A stretch of DNA of 64,000 nt from Roseateles_B sp041912595 (GCA_041912595.1 JAYRMR010000018.1:27192-91191); one strand, 5' to 3'. Numbered from the stretch's first letter, positions 9,623 through 18,788 are shown. The notes: generated by a model from the sequence alone, not told the origin. A program made the numbers and translations.

Positions 9623-10375
9623 TCAGACCGTCAGCCCGCCGGAGACTTCCAGCACGGCGCCATTCACGTAGCTCGCCTCGTCGCTGGCCAGGAAGGCGTA
9701 GACATTGGCGACCTCCGCCGGGCTGCCGAGGCGGCGCAGCGGCACTTCCTCCTGCATCTGGCCGAGGACCTTGTCGGGGATGGTGGCGAGGATGGGCGTC
9801 TCGATGAAGCCCGGCGCCACGGCGTTCACGCGCACGCCCTTGGGACCGAGTTCGCGGCTCCAGGTCTTGGTGAAGCCGATCACGCCGAACTTGGCGGCGG
9901 CGTAGTTGGTCTGGCCGAAGTTGCCGTAGATGCCCACGACCGAGGAGGCGTTGAGGATCACCCCGCGGCCCTGCGCGACCATGGTGTCGACCACGGCCTG
10001 CGCGCAGTGGAAGACGCCGCGCAGGTTGACGTCGATGACGGCGTCGAACTGTTCGAGGCTCATCTTCTGCAGGCGGGCGTCCTGCGTGATGCCGGCGTTG
10101 TTGACCAGCACGTCGATGCGCCCGAAGCGCGCCTTCACGGCGGCGGCCATGGCGTCCACCTGGGCGCGGTCCGTCACGGAGAAGGCGAAGCCCAGCGCCT
10201 CGGCGCCGGCGGCCCGGCACTGCGCCACGGCCGCGTCGACGGCCTCCTGGCGCAGGTCGCACACGACGACGATGGCGCCTTCCTGCGCGAACTTGAGGGC
10301 GGTGGCCAGGCCGATGCCCTGGGCGGCGCCCGTGATGATGGAAACCTGGCCTTCGAGGCGGCGTGCGCGGTTCAT
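9623..10375 (-). CDS. FabG-like short-chain dehydrogenase/reductase
   Basis: A 250-residue classical SDR. The cofactor loop TGAAQGIG is near residue 16, NNAG near 91, and the catalytic Ser and YxxxK are in NASSVVGIYGNFGQTNYAAAKFG near residues 141-158. The closest resemblance is to 3-oxoacyl-ACP reductases, but acetoacetyl-CoA reductases (PhaB type) look alike, and the main fabG of fatty acid synthesis is normally in another cluster. The start overlaps the upstream esterase stop as ATGA, so both are translated from one message. Confidence 0.88.
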   Translation of the reverse strand: MNRARRLEGQVSIITGAAQGIGLATALKFAQEGAIVVVCDLRQEAVDAAVAQCRAAGAEALGFAFSVTDRAQVDAMAAAVKARFGRIDVLVNNAGITQDARLQKMSLEQFDAVIDVNLRGVFHCAQAVVDTMVAQGRGVILNASSVVGIYGNFGQTNYAAAKFGVIGFTKTWSRELGPKGVRVNAVAPGFIETPILATIPDKVLGQMQEEVPLRRLGSPAEVANVYAFLASDEASYVNGAVLEVSGGLTV

Positions 10376-11001
10376 AGCTGCAGAAACTCCGTCAGTTCAG
10401 AGAGGTAGTCGTCGAAATCCGAGAGGCCGTGGTCGCTGCCTTCGAGCAGCTTGATGCGGCTGCCCTCGTAGCGGGCGTGCATCTCGTGCCAGTCCAGCAC
10501 CTCGTCGCCCTTGGCGATCACGGCGAGCAGGCGATCCGGGCGCGCGATGGCGCCGGGAGGCAGGGCCTGGTGAAGGGCCCGCAGCTCGTCGACGAACTCG
10601 GGCCGGAAGAAGAAGCGCTCCTGCGGGTCCTGCCAGCAGCTGTGCTCGCCGATGTAGCGGGCGAGGTCGCGGGCCGGGTCCACGGCGGGGTTCAGCAGCA
10701 CGGCGCGGCTGCCCGTGTGCTGCTGCACCCAGGTCGCATAGAAGCCGCCCAGCGAGCTGCCCATCACCGCCAGGGACTCGCGCGGCCAGTCGGCGATCAG
10801 CGTGCGGACCTGCGCGATGGCCTCGGCCGGCGAGGGCGGCAACTGGGGCGCCAGGAAGACGAGGTCCGGGCGCTGTTCGCCCACCCATCGCGCCATGCGC
10901 TGGGCCTTGGCCGAGCGCGGCGACGAGCGGAAGCCGTGCAGGTACAGCAGATGCGTGCTGCGGCGGGAGGGGGCGTGCGGAGTAGCTGGCATGGCGGGCA
11001 T
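10372..11001 (-). CDS. YqiA/YcfP-family alpha/beta-hydrolase (esterase)
   Basis: A 209-residue esterase of the YqiA family. It shows the LLYLHGFRSSPRSAKAQ start of the fold, the nucleophile elbow GSSLGGFYA near residue 83, an acidic residue in AVIAKGDEVLDW near residue 168, and the catalytic histidine in EGSDHGLSDF near residue 193. It heads the unit with fabG and the DUF523 gene. The ATG at 11001 lies eight bases after TAGACT with no Shine-Dalgarno; ATG at 10992 is an alternative start. Physiological substrate unknown. Confidence 0.87.
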   Translation of the reverse strand: MPAMPATPHAPSRRSTHLLYLHGFRSSPRSAKAQRMARWVGEQRPDLVFLAPQLPPSPAEAIAQVRTLIADWPRESLAVMGSSLGGFYATWVQQHTGSRAVLLNPAVDPARDLARYIGEHSCWQDPQERFFFRPEFVDELRALHQALPPGAIARPDRLLAVIAKGDEVLDWHEMHARYEGSRIKLLEGSDHGLSDFDDYLSELTEFLQL

Positions 11002-11009
11002 GGCGGCGC

Positions 11010-11015
11010 AGTCTA
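11010..11015 (-). promoter_or_regulatory. -10-like hexamer before the yqiA-like gene
   Basis: TAGACT on the minus strand is eight bases before the ATG at 11001. A transcript starting seven bases past the hexamer would carry essentially no leader. Confidence 0.35.
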
Positions 11016-11226
11016 GCGGCCCCCGGGCCGGCGCGCTGTCGGCTGGGTGTCAGTGCGCCGGGGGTGCTCGATGCGGCGTGCGATGAAGCACGGTTTGGCA
11101 GGGGCGAGTGGGGTGCGCCAGCATTGACGCCCGCGGGCGCCGCAACACAATGGGCGGCTTGTCATCAGCCCGGGGGGCTGCCGGGCCCGACCCGGCAGAC
11201 CGGATCCTCACCAGAAAGCCAATCGA

Positions 11227-13911
11227 ATGACCCAGACTTCCTCGCGCCTGCCGGCTCAGCCGCTGAGCCTCCTGACCGCCGCCGCCGTGGCCGCCCTCGC
11301 CCTGGTCAGCCAGGCTGCCGTCGCGCAGGGCAACGGCGCCACGCCGCCGGCCGCCGCCGCCAGCGGAGCCTCCGCCCCGGCCGCCGCCGCGAAGCCGCCC
11401 GCCGATCCGACGGCCCCCAAGCCCTTCAACGACATCATCAAGGACGCCAAGAGCCAGGACGGTCTGTTCCCGATCTGGCGCAAGGACGAGAAGGTCTGGC
11501 TCGAGATCCCCAAGGCCCAGCTGAACAAGCCCTTCCTCTTCTCCGTCAACGTCGCCAATGGCGTCGGCGAGCGCGGCCTCTACGCCAGCCAGATGGGCCG
11601 TGTGCACCTGGCCGAATGGCGCCGCGTGGGCAACCAGCTGCAGCTGATGGCCCTGAACACCAAGTTCCGCGCCGAGGGCGGCAACCGCCTGGCCTCCGAG
11701 CAGGCCTTCTCGCCCAGCCTGCTGGCCGCCTCGCCCGTGGCCAGCGCCGAGCACACCGATCGCAAGTCCTTCCTCGTGGACGCCAGCCTGCTGCTGACGG
11801 ACATCCCCGGCCTGTCGACGCGCCTGGAGATGGCCTACCGCCTGCCCTTCGGCCCGGACCGCGCCAACAGCTACATCGAGGCCACGCGCGCCGAGGCCGG
11901 CCTGAGCACGCTGACCGCCCGCATGCACTTCGCGACGCCGCGCATCCCGGCGCCGCCGCTGACGCCCATGCCGGTGCCGATGCCCAGCGCCCCGCAGGCC
12001 ACGCCGGATCCGCGCAGCCTGTTCATGAGCTTCGTCTACAGCTTCAAGGCGCTGCCCGAGCAGGCCATGAAGGCGCGCCTGGCCGACCCGCGCCTGGGCC
12101 ACTTCGCCGAGTCCTACACCGACCTCAGCGAGGACTTCAAGCCCAACACCCGCGTCCACGCCATCAAGCGCTGGCGCCTGGAGAAGGCCGACCCGCAGGC
12201 GGCGCTGTCCGAGCCGGTCAAGCCCATCACCTACTGGCTGGACAAGAACATCCCGCCCAAGTACCGCAAGGCGGTCGAGGAGGGCATCCTCGAGTGGAAC
12301 AAGGCCTTCGAGAAGATCGGCTACAAGAACGCCGTCGTCGCCAAGCAGCAGCCGGATGACGCCGACTGGGACAACATGGACGCCGGCCATGCCTCGATCC
12401 GCTGGTTCGTGGGCGCCGACGTCGGCTTCGCCATCGGCCCGAGCCATGCCGATCCGCGCACCGGCGAGATCCTGGACGCGGACATCGGCATGAGCGACGT
12501 CTTCGCCCGCGGCTCGCGCCGATTCCTGGTCGAGGACGTGAACCGCCCGCTGGCCCACGCAGCCCATGCCGGCCGCGACACCGGCCATGATGCCGGCGAG
12601 GACTGCCGCTACGCCCAGGAAGCCGCCAGCGAGATGGACTTCGCGATGGACGTGCTCGAGGCCCGCGGCGAGATCGCCCCGGACAGCCCCGAGGCCGAGG
12701 CCTTCGTGCACGCCGTGATCCGCGACGTGATCATGCATGAGGTGGGCCACACGCTGGGCCTGAAGCACAACTTCAAGGCCTCGACCACCGTCACGCAGGC
12801 GCAGCTGCTGGACAAGGCCTGGACGGATGCGCACGGCATCTCCGGCTCGGTGATGGACTACAACGCCTACAACCTCTCGCTCAAGGGCGAGTCGCACGGC
12901 GCGCTGACCAACACCACGCTGGGCGCCTACGACTACTGGGCCATCGAGTACGCCTACAAGCCGATGGCGGCCGAGGCGGAGGCCCAGGAGCTGGCCAAGA
13001 TCGCATCGCGCAGCACCGAGCCCGCGCTGGCCTATGCGGATGACGCCGATGCCGACCTCTTCGGCGGCATCGACCCGCTGGCCAACCGCTTCGACCTCGG
13101 CGCCGACCCGCTGGCCTACTACAAGCGCCGCCTGAAGCTCTCGCAGGAACTGTGGACCCGCGTGCAGGACCGCAAGCCGCAGGTCGGTGACGATCCGCTG
13201 CGCCAGCGCCGCGTGCTGATGGGCGGCTTCGCGCAGCTGGGCCGTGCAGCCGAGCTGGTCGGCAAGTACGTCGGCGGCATGTACATGCAGCGCGAGCTGC
13301 CCGGCGCCGGCGCGCAACCGGCCTTCAAGCCGGTCGAGCCGGCCCGCCAGCGCGAGGCCCTGGACTTCCTGGCCAAGGGCCTGTTCAGCGCCGACAGCTT
13401 CCGCTTCAAGCCGGAGTTCCTGAGCACGCTGACGGTGGACTATAACGAGTGGGATCGCGCCGGTCCGGTGGACATCCCCGGTGCCGTGGCCCGCATCCAG
13501 AACATCGCCCTGGACCGTCTCTACAGCGCCGGCACCGCCCAGCGCCTGATGGACCTGCCGGGCTTCGTGCCGGAGAAGGACCGCAAGGGCCTGATCACGC
13601 TGAACGAGGTCTTCGCGAGCACGCAGAACGCCGTGTGGAGCGAGCTCAAGACCGGTGGCGAGATCGACCGCCTGCGCCGCAATCTGCAGCGTGAACATCT
13701 GCGTCGCCTGCAGGCCGTGCTGACCCGTGGCAGCGGCCCGGGCGTGATGGCCGATGCCTACGCGCTGGTGCGCCTGCATGCCAACCAGCTGCAGTCCGAC
13801 CTGCGCACGGCCGTGGCGCGTGGCGGCTCCTCCGTCGAGACCCGCGCTCATCTGGCCGAGTCGCTCGACATGCTGTCCAGCCTGCTGAAGGCCACGATGC
13901 AAAGGACTTGA
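11227..13911 (+). CDS. Secreted zinc-dependent metalloprotease (metzincin type)
   Basis: An 894-residue exported protein with a signal peptide (hydrophobic residues 18-33, cleavage after SQAAVAQ). The extended zinc motif HEVGHTLGLKHN places ligands at His504, His508 and His514 with catalytic Glu505, and a Met-turn follows in SVMDYNAYN. The large N-terminal region matches the DUF5117/DUF5118 architecture seen before this catalytic domain in Gram-negative bacteria. It is monocistronic, with a strong terminator downstream and a divergent neighbour upstream. Substrate is unknown; a role in peptide scavenging or envelope turnover is inference. Confidence 0.92.
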   Translation: MTQTSSRLPAQPLSLLTAAAVAALALVSQAAVAQGNGATPPAAAASGASAPAAAAKPPADPTAPKPFNDIIKDAKSQDGLFPIWRKDEKVWLEIPKAQLNKPFLFSVNVANGVGERGLYASQMGRVHLAEWRRVGNQLQLMALNTKFRAEGGNRLASEQAFSPSLLAASPVASAEHTDRKSFLVDASLLLTDIPGLSTRLEMAYRLPFGPDRANSYIEATRAEAGLSTLTARMHFATPRIPAPPLTPMPVPMPSAPQATPDPRSLFMSFVYSFKALPEQAMKARLADPRLGHFAESYTDLSEDFKPNTRVHAIKRWRLEKADPQAALSEPVKPITYWLDKNIPPKYRKAVEEGILEWNKAFEKIGYKNAVVAKQQPDDADWDNMDAGHASIRWFVGADVGFAIGPSHADPRTGEILDADIGMSDVFARGSRRFLVEDVNRPLAHAAHAGRDTGHDAGEDCRYAQEAASEMDFAMDVLEARGEIAPDSPEAEAFVHAVIRDVIMHEVGHTLGLKHNFKASTTVTQAQLLDKAWTDAHGISGSVMDYNAYNLSLKGESHGALTNTTLGAYDYWAIEYAYKPMAAEAEAQELAKIASRSTEPALAYADDADADLFGGIDPLANRFDLGADPLAYYKRRLKLSQELWTRVQDRKPQVGDDPLRQRRVLMGGFAQLGRAAELVGKYVGGMYMQRELPGAGAQPAFKPVEPARQREALDFLAKGLFSADSFRFKPEFLSTLTVDYNEWDRAGPVDIPGAVARIQNIALDRLYSAGTAQRLMDLPGFVPEKDRKGLITLNEVFASTQNAVWSELKTGGEIDRLRRNLQREHLRRLQAVLTRGSGPGVMADAYALVRLHANQLQSDLRTAVARGGSSVETRAHLAESLDMLSSLLKATMQRT

Positions 13912-13982
13912 GAGGCCCCCCTACCGGCTGCGCCGGCCCCCCGGGGGGGCGCGCCTGACGGACCGGCGGAGCCGGATCCGCA
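13912..13982 (+). repeat. Dispersed triple-hairpin element, copy 2 (after metalloprotease stop)
   Basis: Begins immediately after the TGA of the metalloprotease gene: a CCCCCC tract with TACCGG, the hairpin CCGGCTGCGCCGG, a C7/G7 palindrome, and GGCGGAGCCGGATCC at the end. The module order, read from the stop codon, is the same as for copies 1 and 3. It precedes a conventional terminator by about 20 bases. Confidence 0.6.
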
Positions 13983-14000
13983 GGCGCCGTGCGGGGCGAA

Positions 14001-14034
14001 GCCCACCGGGTTGCACCGGTGGGCTTCTTTTTTT
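14001..14034 (+). terminator. Rho-independent terminator of the metalloprotease gene
   Basis: A perfect nine-base-pair stem (GCCCACCGG at 14001-14009 with CCGGTGGGC at 14016-14024), a six-base loop, and then TTCTTTTTTT. It is the clearest intrinsic terminator in the window. Confidence 0.92.
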
Positions 14035-14133
14035 GCGGCGCGCCATGGGCGGTCTCGGCGCATGGGCCAGGGGCTCGGCCGCTCGGCGATGCTGCCTTTG
14101 TCCACCGCGCAGGCAGGCGCATCGCCCGGCTCC

Positions 14134-14139
14134 TAGAAT
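14134..14139 (+). promoter_or_regulatory. -10-like hexamer upstream of nadB
   Basis: TAGAAT lies 53 bases before the nadB ATG, giving a leader of about 47 bases. The leader contains a four-codon frame starting at 14155 and ending TGA at 14169. No convincing -35 box is visible. Confidence 0.35.
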
Positions 14140-14192
14140 CGGGCACCTTTTGCGATGACGCCCCCGTGACCGGACGGCGTGCCGAACGATTC

Positions 14193-15794
14193 ATGAGCGC
14201 TGCTGATTCCCAACTCCCCGTGGTCATCGTGGGGGCCGGCCTGGCCGGTCTGACGGTGGCTCTGCATCTGGCGGACCAGGTCCCCGTGATCGTGCTGGCC
14301 AAGCGCGAGCTCGGTGAGGCCGCCACGGCCTGGGCGCAGGGCGGCATCGTCGGCGTGCTCGGCAGCGACGACAGCATCGAGAGCCATGTGCGCGACACCC
14401 AGGACGCCGGCGCCGGCCTCGTCGACGAAGCCACCGCGCGCTTCATCGCGGAGCGCAGCGCGGAGGCCGTCGAGTGGCTGGTGCGCCAGGGCGTGCCCTT
14501 CACGCCCGAGGCCGGCGGCCCGCTGGGTCTGCATCTCACACGTGAGGGCGGCCACGCCGTGCGCCGCATCGCCCACGCGGCCGACGCCACCGGCAAGGCC
14601 ATCCACGAACAGCTGCTGGCCGCCGCGCAGGCGCATCCCAACATCCAGCTGCGCGAGCGCTGGATGGCGCTGGACCTCATCACCTCGCGCCACGTGCAGC
14701 GCGACGAGGAACCCCGCTGCTACGGCCTCTATGCCCTCGACATCGACAGCCGCCGCGTCGAGACCCTGCCCGCGCGCGCCGTCGTGATGGCAACGGGCGG
14801 TGCCGGCAAGGTCTACCGCTACACCACCAACCCCGACACCTCCACCGGCGACGGCATCGCCATGGCCTGGCGCGCGGGCTGCCGGGTCGCGAACATGGAG
14901 TTCATCCAGTTCCACCCCACCTGCCTCTACCACCCGGAGGAGCGCAGCTTCCTCATCACCGAGGCCCTGCGCGGCGAGGGCGGCTACCTGACGCTGCCGG
15001 ATGGCACGCGCTTCATGGCCGCGCATGACGAGCGCATGGAGCTGGCGCCGCGCGACATCGTCGCGCGCGCCATCGACTTCGAGATGAAGAAGCATGGCCT
15101 CGACCACGTCTGGCTGGACGCCCGCCACCTGGGCGAGGACTTCCTCAAGAGCCACTTCCCGACCATCCACGCGCGCTGCCTGAAGCTGGGCATCGACATC
15201 GCCCGCCAGCCGATCCCCGTGGTGCCGGCTGTGCACTTCACCTGCGGCGGCGTGGTCTCTGACCTGCACGGCCGCAGCGACCTCCCGGGCCTCTACGCCG
15301 TCGGCGAGACCGCCTACACGGGCCTGCACGGCGCCAACCGCCTGGCGAGCAACTCGCTGCTGGAGTGCGTGGTGCTCGGCCGCACCTGCGCGGACGACAT
15401 CCAGGCCCTCACCGAGCCGCTGCCCGCGCCGCTGCCGGCCTGGGACGAGAGCCAGGTCGAAGACGCCGACGAGCAGGTCGTCATCGCCCACAACTGGGAC
15501 GAGCTGCGCCTGCTGATGTGGAACTACGTGGGCATCGTGCGCACGACCAAGCGCCTGGAGCGCGCGCTGCACCGCATCGCGCTGCTGCGCAGCGAGATCG
15601 ACGACTACTACGCCAACTTCCGCGTCACGCGGGACCTGCTGGAGCTGCGCAATCTCGTCGACTGCGCGGAGCTGATCGTGCGCTCGGCCCTGCTGCGCCA
15701 CGAGAGCCGCGGGCTGCACTTCAGCCGCGACTACCCGCGCACGCTGCCGGTGAGCTTCCCCACGGTGCTGATCGCCGAACGCAGCCGGCGCTGA
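14193..15794 (+). CDS. nadB: L-aspartate oxidase
   Basis: FAD enzyme that oxidises L-aspartate to iminoaspartate, which quinolinate synthase (NadA, encoded at 17390-18493) condenses to quinolinate for NAD synthesis. It is 533 residues, the normal length. The dinucleotide loop VVIVGAGLAGL is at about residue 10, EFIQFHPTCLY near 245, the active-site arginine region FLITEALRGEGGYL near 262, and HFTCGGV near 353. The ATG at 14193 is chosen because the FAD loop follows after only nine residues, as in the family. nadC is not in the window. Confidence 0.96.
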   Translation: MSAADSQLPVVIVGAGLAGLTVALHLADQVPVIVLAKRELGEAATAWAQGGIVGVLGSDDSIESHVRDTQDAGAGLVDEATARFIAERSAEAVEWLVRQGVPFTPEAGGPLGLHLTREGGHAVRRIAHAADATGKAIHEQLLAAAQAHPNIQLRERWMALDLITSRHVQRDEEPRCYGLYALDIDSRRVETLPARAVVMATGGAGKVYRYTTNPDTSTGDGIAMAWRAGCRVANMEFIQFHPTCLYHPEERSFLITEALRGEGGYLTLPDGTRFMAAHDERMELAPRDIVARAIDFEMKKHGLDHVWLDARHLGEDFLKSHFPTIHARCLKLGIDIARQPIPVVPAVHFTCGGVVSDLHGRSDLPGLYAVGETAYTGLHGANRLASNSLLECVVLGRTCADDIQALTEPLPAPLPAWDESQVEDADEQVVIAHNWDELRLLMWNYVGIVRTTKRLERALHRIALLRSEIDDYYANFRVTRDLLELRNLVDCAELIVRSALLRHESRGLHFSRDYPRTLPVSFPTVLIAERSRR

Positions 15795-15815
15795 GCGCGC
15801 GGCGCGGGCCGGGCC

Positions 15816-16118
15816 TCAGCCGGCCGCCTGCTTGGCGCGCAGCGCGAGGCGGGCCTGCACGAAGTTGAAGGCGTAGGACACGGCCTCCGCGATGGCGGCA
15901 TCGGTCTCGAGCCGCTCGGCTTCCGTCAGGTAGAAGCTGAAGTCCACCGCATGGCGGATGTAGCGCGGGGGCAGGCGGTTGAGCGCCACGCAGGCCACGT
16001 CGCAGAGCAGCTCGTCGTCGCGGGCCAGCGCCGGGTAACGGGGGGCGCTCGCGATGACGGCGGCGAACACTTCGCGCTCATGGTGGTTGTACAGCGAGGT
16101 GAAGTCGACGGAGGACAT
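15816..16118 (-). CDS. ComFB-like small protein
   Basis: A 100-residue protein beginning MSSVDFTSLYNHHEREVFAAV and containing DVACVALNRLPPRYIRHAVD, which corresponds to the conserved LN.LPP.Y segment of the late-competence ComFB family. The zinc-binding cysteine pair of some ComFB proteins is not obvious; only Cys65 and Cys69-type residues in LLCDVACVALN are seen. ComFB-family proteins have been reported as cyclic-di-GMP receptors controlling competence and pili in other bacteria; that function here is inference. Convergent with nadB, 21 bases between stops. Confidence 0.65.
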   Translation of the reverse strand: MSSVDFTSLYNHHEREVFAAVIASAPRYPALARDDELLCDVACVALNRLPPRYIRHAVDFSFYLTEAERLETDAAIAEAVSYAFNFVQARLALRAKQAAG

Positions 16119-16268
16119 GCGGGGACCTTTTGCGCAGGTGGTGATCCCGGACGCAGCGCCGGGGCCGGATGCCTGCTTTATAGCCGCTGGGCCCTCGGCA
16201 GGCCAGGGGCTCGTCCCCTGAAAACCCGCCGAAAATCCCCCGAGCCGGCCCGAGAAAGCCCCACCCCT

Positions 16269-16289
16269 GCGCCCGGTCAAGCCGGGCGC
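16269..16289 (-). terminator. Stem-loop just past the stop of the exported 330-residue protein
   Basis: GCGCCCGG (16269-16276) pairs perfectly with CCGGGCGC (16282-16289) around a five-base loop, nine bases beyond the stop codon of the gene at 16298. No T-tract follows on the minus strand, so it may stabilise the 3' end instead of terminating. Confidence 0.35.
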
Positions 16290-16297
16290 GCCGCGCG

Positions 16298-17290
16298 TCA
16301 GGGCTGCTCGGGCTTGGGCGCCTGGGGCGCACGGACCGGGCTCACCTCCACCTGGCCCTGGCCGCGCACCGACTTGAAGGCCGCGCGCTCCACCAGGCCC
16401 ACCAGGCGCTCCGCCAGGACGCTCGGGCTCACCTGCTTCGACGGGTCGACGGCCGTGGATTCGGGGTCGGCGTACTTGGTGTGCTCGAACATGCGCTGGC
16501 GCTTGAGGATGTTCAGGGTCTGCGCATCCAGCGTGAGGCGTTCGAAGTAGAAGTAGGGCGCGATGTAGGTGGAACTGTTGCGCTTGGTGCCGTCATTCGG
16601 GTTGACGGTGGCGCGCGTGCCGGCATCGCTGTCCGGGGCTTCCTCGAGGTCGCCTTCCGGGGTGAGCTGCACGCGCTCGTTCTTCAGGGGCTGGATGTAG
16701 ATGCCGACGCCCGAGAGCCGGTGGCCCAGCCCATTGAGTTCCAGGCCCGAGAAGTAGGGCACCACGAGCTCGATGCGGGCCCACTTGGCGCGCTCCGGCA
16801 TGCCCTTCAGGAAGGCCAGCACCTCGGCCAGCATCAGCTTTTCGCGGTCGCTGCCTGCGGCCTTGTCCAGGCGCTGCGAGAGCTCCTCCGGCGGGTTCCA
16901 GGCCATCAGCACGTGCTCGGCGTCCGGCTCCTCCAGCTCCAGGGCCTCGTCCAGCCCCTTGAGCACCGCCATGTTGAGGCTGCCGCCCGGCACCTGCATC
17001 GAGCGGCGCGAGTAGGGCGCGAGGTTGCTGCCCACGCTCTTGCGATGGCGAACCAGGCCGATGCGGTCGCCCACGGCGGCCACCACCGCCACCACCGGCT
17101 TGGCGGCGGCGTCCGCGGCGGGGGGCTGGGCGGTCGATGTGGCGGGCGATGTTGCCGGTGATGTTGCCGGCGATGTTGCAGATGATGGGCCCGACATCCC
17201 ACCGGCCGGGCTCTGCGCCCAGGCGGCGGTCTGGCTGGCGGTGATCAGGATGGCGGCGATGGCCGTCAGGCCGGCGTGGCGGTGTGTCAT
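16298..17290 (-). CDS. Exported protein of unknown function
   Basis: A 330-residue protein with a signal peptide (residues 1-25, ending AAWAQ). Residues 33-58 are a low-complexity Ala/Thr/Ser/Pro linker with the four-residue unit ATSP repeated three times, written with codons such as ACA and TCA that are otherwise scarce here. The globular part contains MAWNPPEEL, RIELVVPYFSGLELNGLGHRLSGVGIYIQP and a conserved-looking C-terminus with LVERAAFKSVRG. I do not recognise the fold. A Shine-Dalgarno-like AAGGGGAG lies six bases before the ATG. It is probably periplasmic. Confidence 0.75.
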   Translation of the reverse strand: MTHRHAGLTAIAAILITASQTAAWAQSPAGGMSGPSSATSPATSPATSPATSTAQPPAADAAAKPVVAVVAAVGDRIGLVRHRKSVGSNLAPYSRRSMQVPGGSLNMAVLKGLDEALELEEPDAEHVLMAWNPPEELSQRLDKAAGSDREKLMLAEVLAFLKGMPERAKWARIELVVPYFSGLELNGLGHRLSGVGIYIQPLKNERVQLTPEGDLEEAPDSDAGTRATVNPNDGTKRNSSTYIAPYFYFERLTLDAQTLNILKRQRMFEHTKYADPESTAVDPSKQVSPSVLAERLVGLVERAAFKSVRGQGQVEVSPVRAPQAPKPEQP

Positions 17291-17389
17291 GAGGAGCTCC
17301 CCTTCCCGTTGTTGGTTTAGGGGCGCAACGATAACCGCAAAAAGCGCTGGTTCCGGAGGTCAGGGCCCCCGGGGACCCGCGGGCCTGCC

Positions 17390-18493
17390 TCAGGCCGCGC
17401 CGATGCCGGGCACCAGGCCCGAGGCCTGCCGTGCCTTGAGCTGCGCGGTGAAGTCCAGCATGCGCGTGATGCAGCCTTGCGCCTTCTGGCGCGTGCCTTC
17501 CTCGACGCCGATCTCGCCGCTGCCCTGCTCCAGGCAGTCGATCACCCCCTGCAGGCCGTTCATGGCCATCCAGGGGCAGTGCGCGCAGCTCTTGCAGGTG
17601 GCGCTGTTGCCGGCGGTGGGCGCCTCGATCAGCGTCTTGCCCGGCGCCAGCTGGCGCATGCGGTGCAGGATGCCGTTGTCCGTCGCCACGATGTAGGTCT
17701 GGGCGGATCCTTCGACCACTGCCTTGATCAGCGCGGAGGTCGAGCCCACCACATGGGCCTTCTCGACCACACTGCGGGGCGACTCGGGGTGCACGAGGAC
17801 CATGGCATCGGGGTGCTGCTCGCGCAGCAGGTCCAGCTCCAGGCCCTTGAACTCGTCGTGCACGATGCAGGCGCCGTTCCACATGAGCATGTCGGCCCCG
17901 GTCTGCTCCTGGATGTAGCGGCCGAGGTGGCGGTCCGGCGCCCAGAGGATTTTCTCGCCGCGGGCCTTGAGCTCGCTGACGATCTCGAGCGCGCAGGAGC
18001 TGGTGACCATCCAGTCGGCGCGGGCCTTCACGGCGGCGCTGGTGTTGGCGTAGACGACGACGGTGCGGTCCGGATGGGCGTCGCAGAAGGCGCTGAATTC
18101 ATCGGCCGGGCAGCCCAGGTCGAGCGAGCAGGTGGCGTCGAGGTCCGGCATCAGCACGCGCTTCTCGGGGCTGAGGATCTTGGCGCTCTCGCCCATGAAG
18201 CGCACGCCTGCCACGATGAGCGTCTGCGCGGCGTGGTCGCGCCCGAAGCGCGCCATCTCCAGCGAATCCGCCACGCAGCCGCCGGTCTCCAGCGCCAGGT
18301 CCTGCAGGTCGCCATCGACGTAGTAGTGGGCCACCAGCACCGCGCCGCGGGCCTTCAGCAACTCGGCCGCGCGGGCCTTGAGCGCCGTGCGCTGGGCGGG
18401 CGTCAGGGGGGCCGGCACCTTGGCCCAGGCGTGGGCCGTGCAGCTCGCGCCGGCGGCGTCCTGAAGCGTGTAGTCAAACAGCTGTTGTTCCAT
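17390..18493 (-). CDS. nadA: Quinolinate synthase A
   Basis: Iron-sulfur enzyme condensing iminoaspartate and dihydroxyacetone phosphate to quinolinate. It is 367 residues. Cluster-binding cysteines lie in the family motifs TCSLDLGC (residues 121-128), NGACIVHDEF and CAHCPWMAMN, and the N-terminal AHYYVDGDLQDLA segment (about residue 55) matches the substrate site. The start codon follows TAGAAT by exactly six bases without a Shine-Dalgarno. Functionally paired with nadB 1.6 kb away on the other strand. Confidence 0.96.
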   Translation of the reverse strand: MEQQLFDYTLQDAAGASCTAHAWAKVPAPLTPAQRTALKARAAELLKARGAVLVAHYYVDGDLQDLALETGGCVADSLEMARFGRDHAAQTLIVAGVRFMGESAKILSPEKRVLMPDLDATCSLDLGCPADEFSAFCDAHPDRTVVVYANTSAAVKARADWMVTSSCALEIVSELKARGEKILWAPDRHLGRYIQEQTGADMLMWNGACIVHDEFKGLELDLLREQHPDAMVLVHPESPRSVVEKAHVVGSTSALIKAVVEGSAQTYIVATDNGILHRMRQLAPGKTLIEAPTAGNSATCKSCAHCPWMAMNGLQGVIDCLEQGSGEIGVEEGTRQKAQGCITRMLDFTAQLKARQASGLVPGIGAA

Positions 18494-18499
18494 GCCGGG

Positions 18500-18505
18500 A
18501 TTCTA
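18500..18505 (-). promoter_or_regulatory. -10-like hexamer before nadA
   Basis: TAGAAT on the minus strand, then six bases (CCCGGC), then the nadA ATG. The spacing predicts transcription starting at the A of the start codon. Confidence 0.45.
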
Positions 18506-18558
18506 GGTGGCACCCCGGCCCCCTGCCGCGGCATGGCCTCTCCGCGGCGGTGCATGGC

Positions 18559-18643
18559 AAGAGTGCTCGGCGCAGCCGGCACTCGCCCCGCACGAACGCC
18601 GCTGATCCGGCTCTGCCGGGCAGCCGGTGTTGCCCCCTTGAGG
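18559..18643 (+). repeat. 85-base direct repeat, copy A
   Basis: Starts AAGAGTGCTCGGCGCAGCCG and ends GTTGCCCCCTTGAGG. It is identical to 18704-18788 except for one base (CTCTG versus CTCCG). Copy A is truncated within the C5/G5 hairpin, where copy B continues into a complete element. Confidence 0.9.
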
Positions 18644-18703
18644 AATGCACGGTGCAATGGGATCGCGCAGAGAACGCTCTCCGATCGCACCACATGAGAG
18701 ACA

Positions 18704-18788
18704 AAGAGTGCTCGGCGCAGCCGGCACTCGCCCCGCACGAACGCCGCTGATCCGGCTCCGCCGGGCAGCCGGTGTTGCCCCCTTGAGG
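18704..18788 (+). repeat. 85-base direct repeat, copy B
   Basis: Second copy, 145 bases from the first. The 60 bases between the copies contain a small inverted repeat around GATCGC. The near identity implies a recent duplication. Confidence 0.9.

Noticed and set aside
11050..13902. A 950-residue antisense frame across the metalloprotease gene
   Set aside because: It lacks any motif and mirrors codon bias of the real gene, which has a signal peptide and zinc site.
18550..18750. Short open frames in the nadA upstream region as genes
   Set aside because: They are created by the duplicated repeat, lack ribosome-binding sites and resemble no protein.
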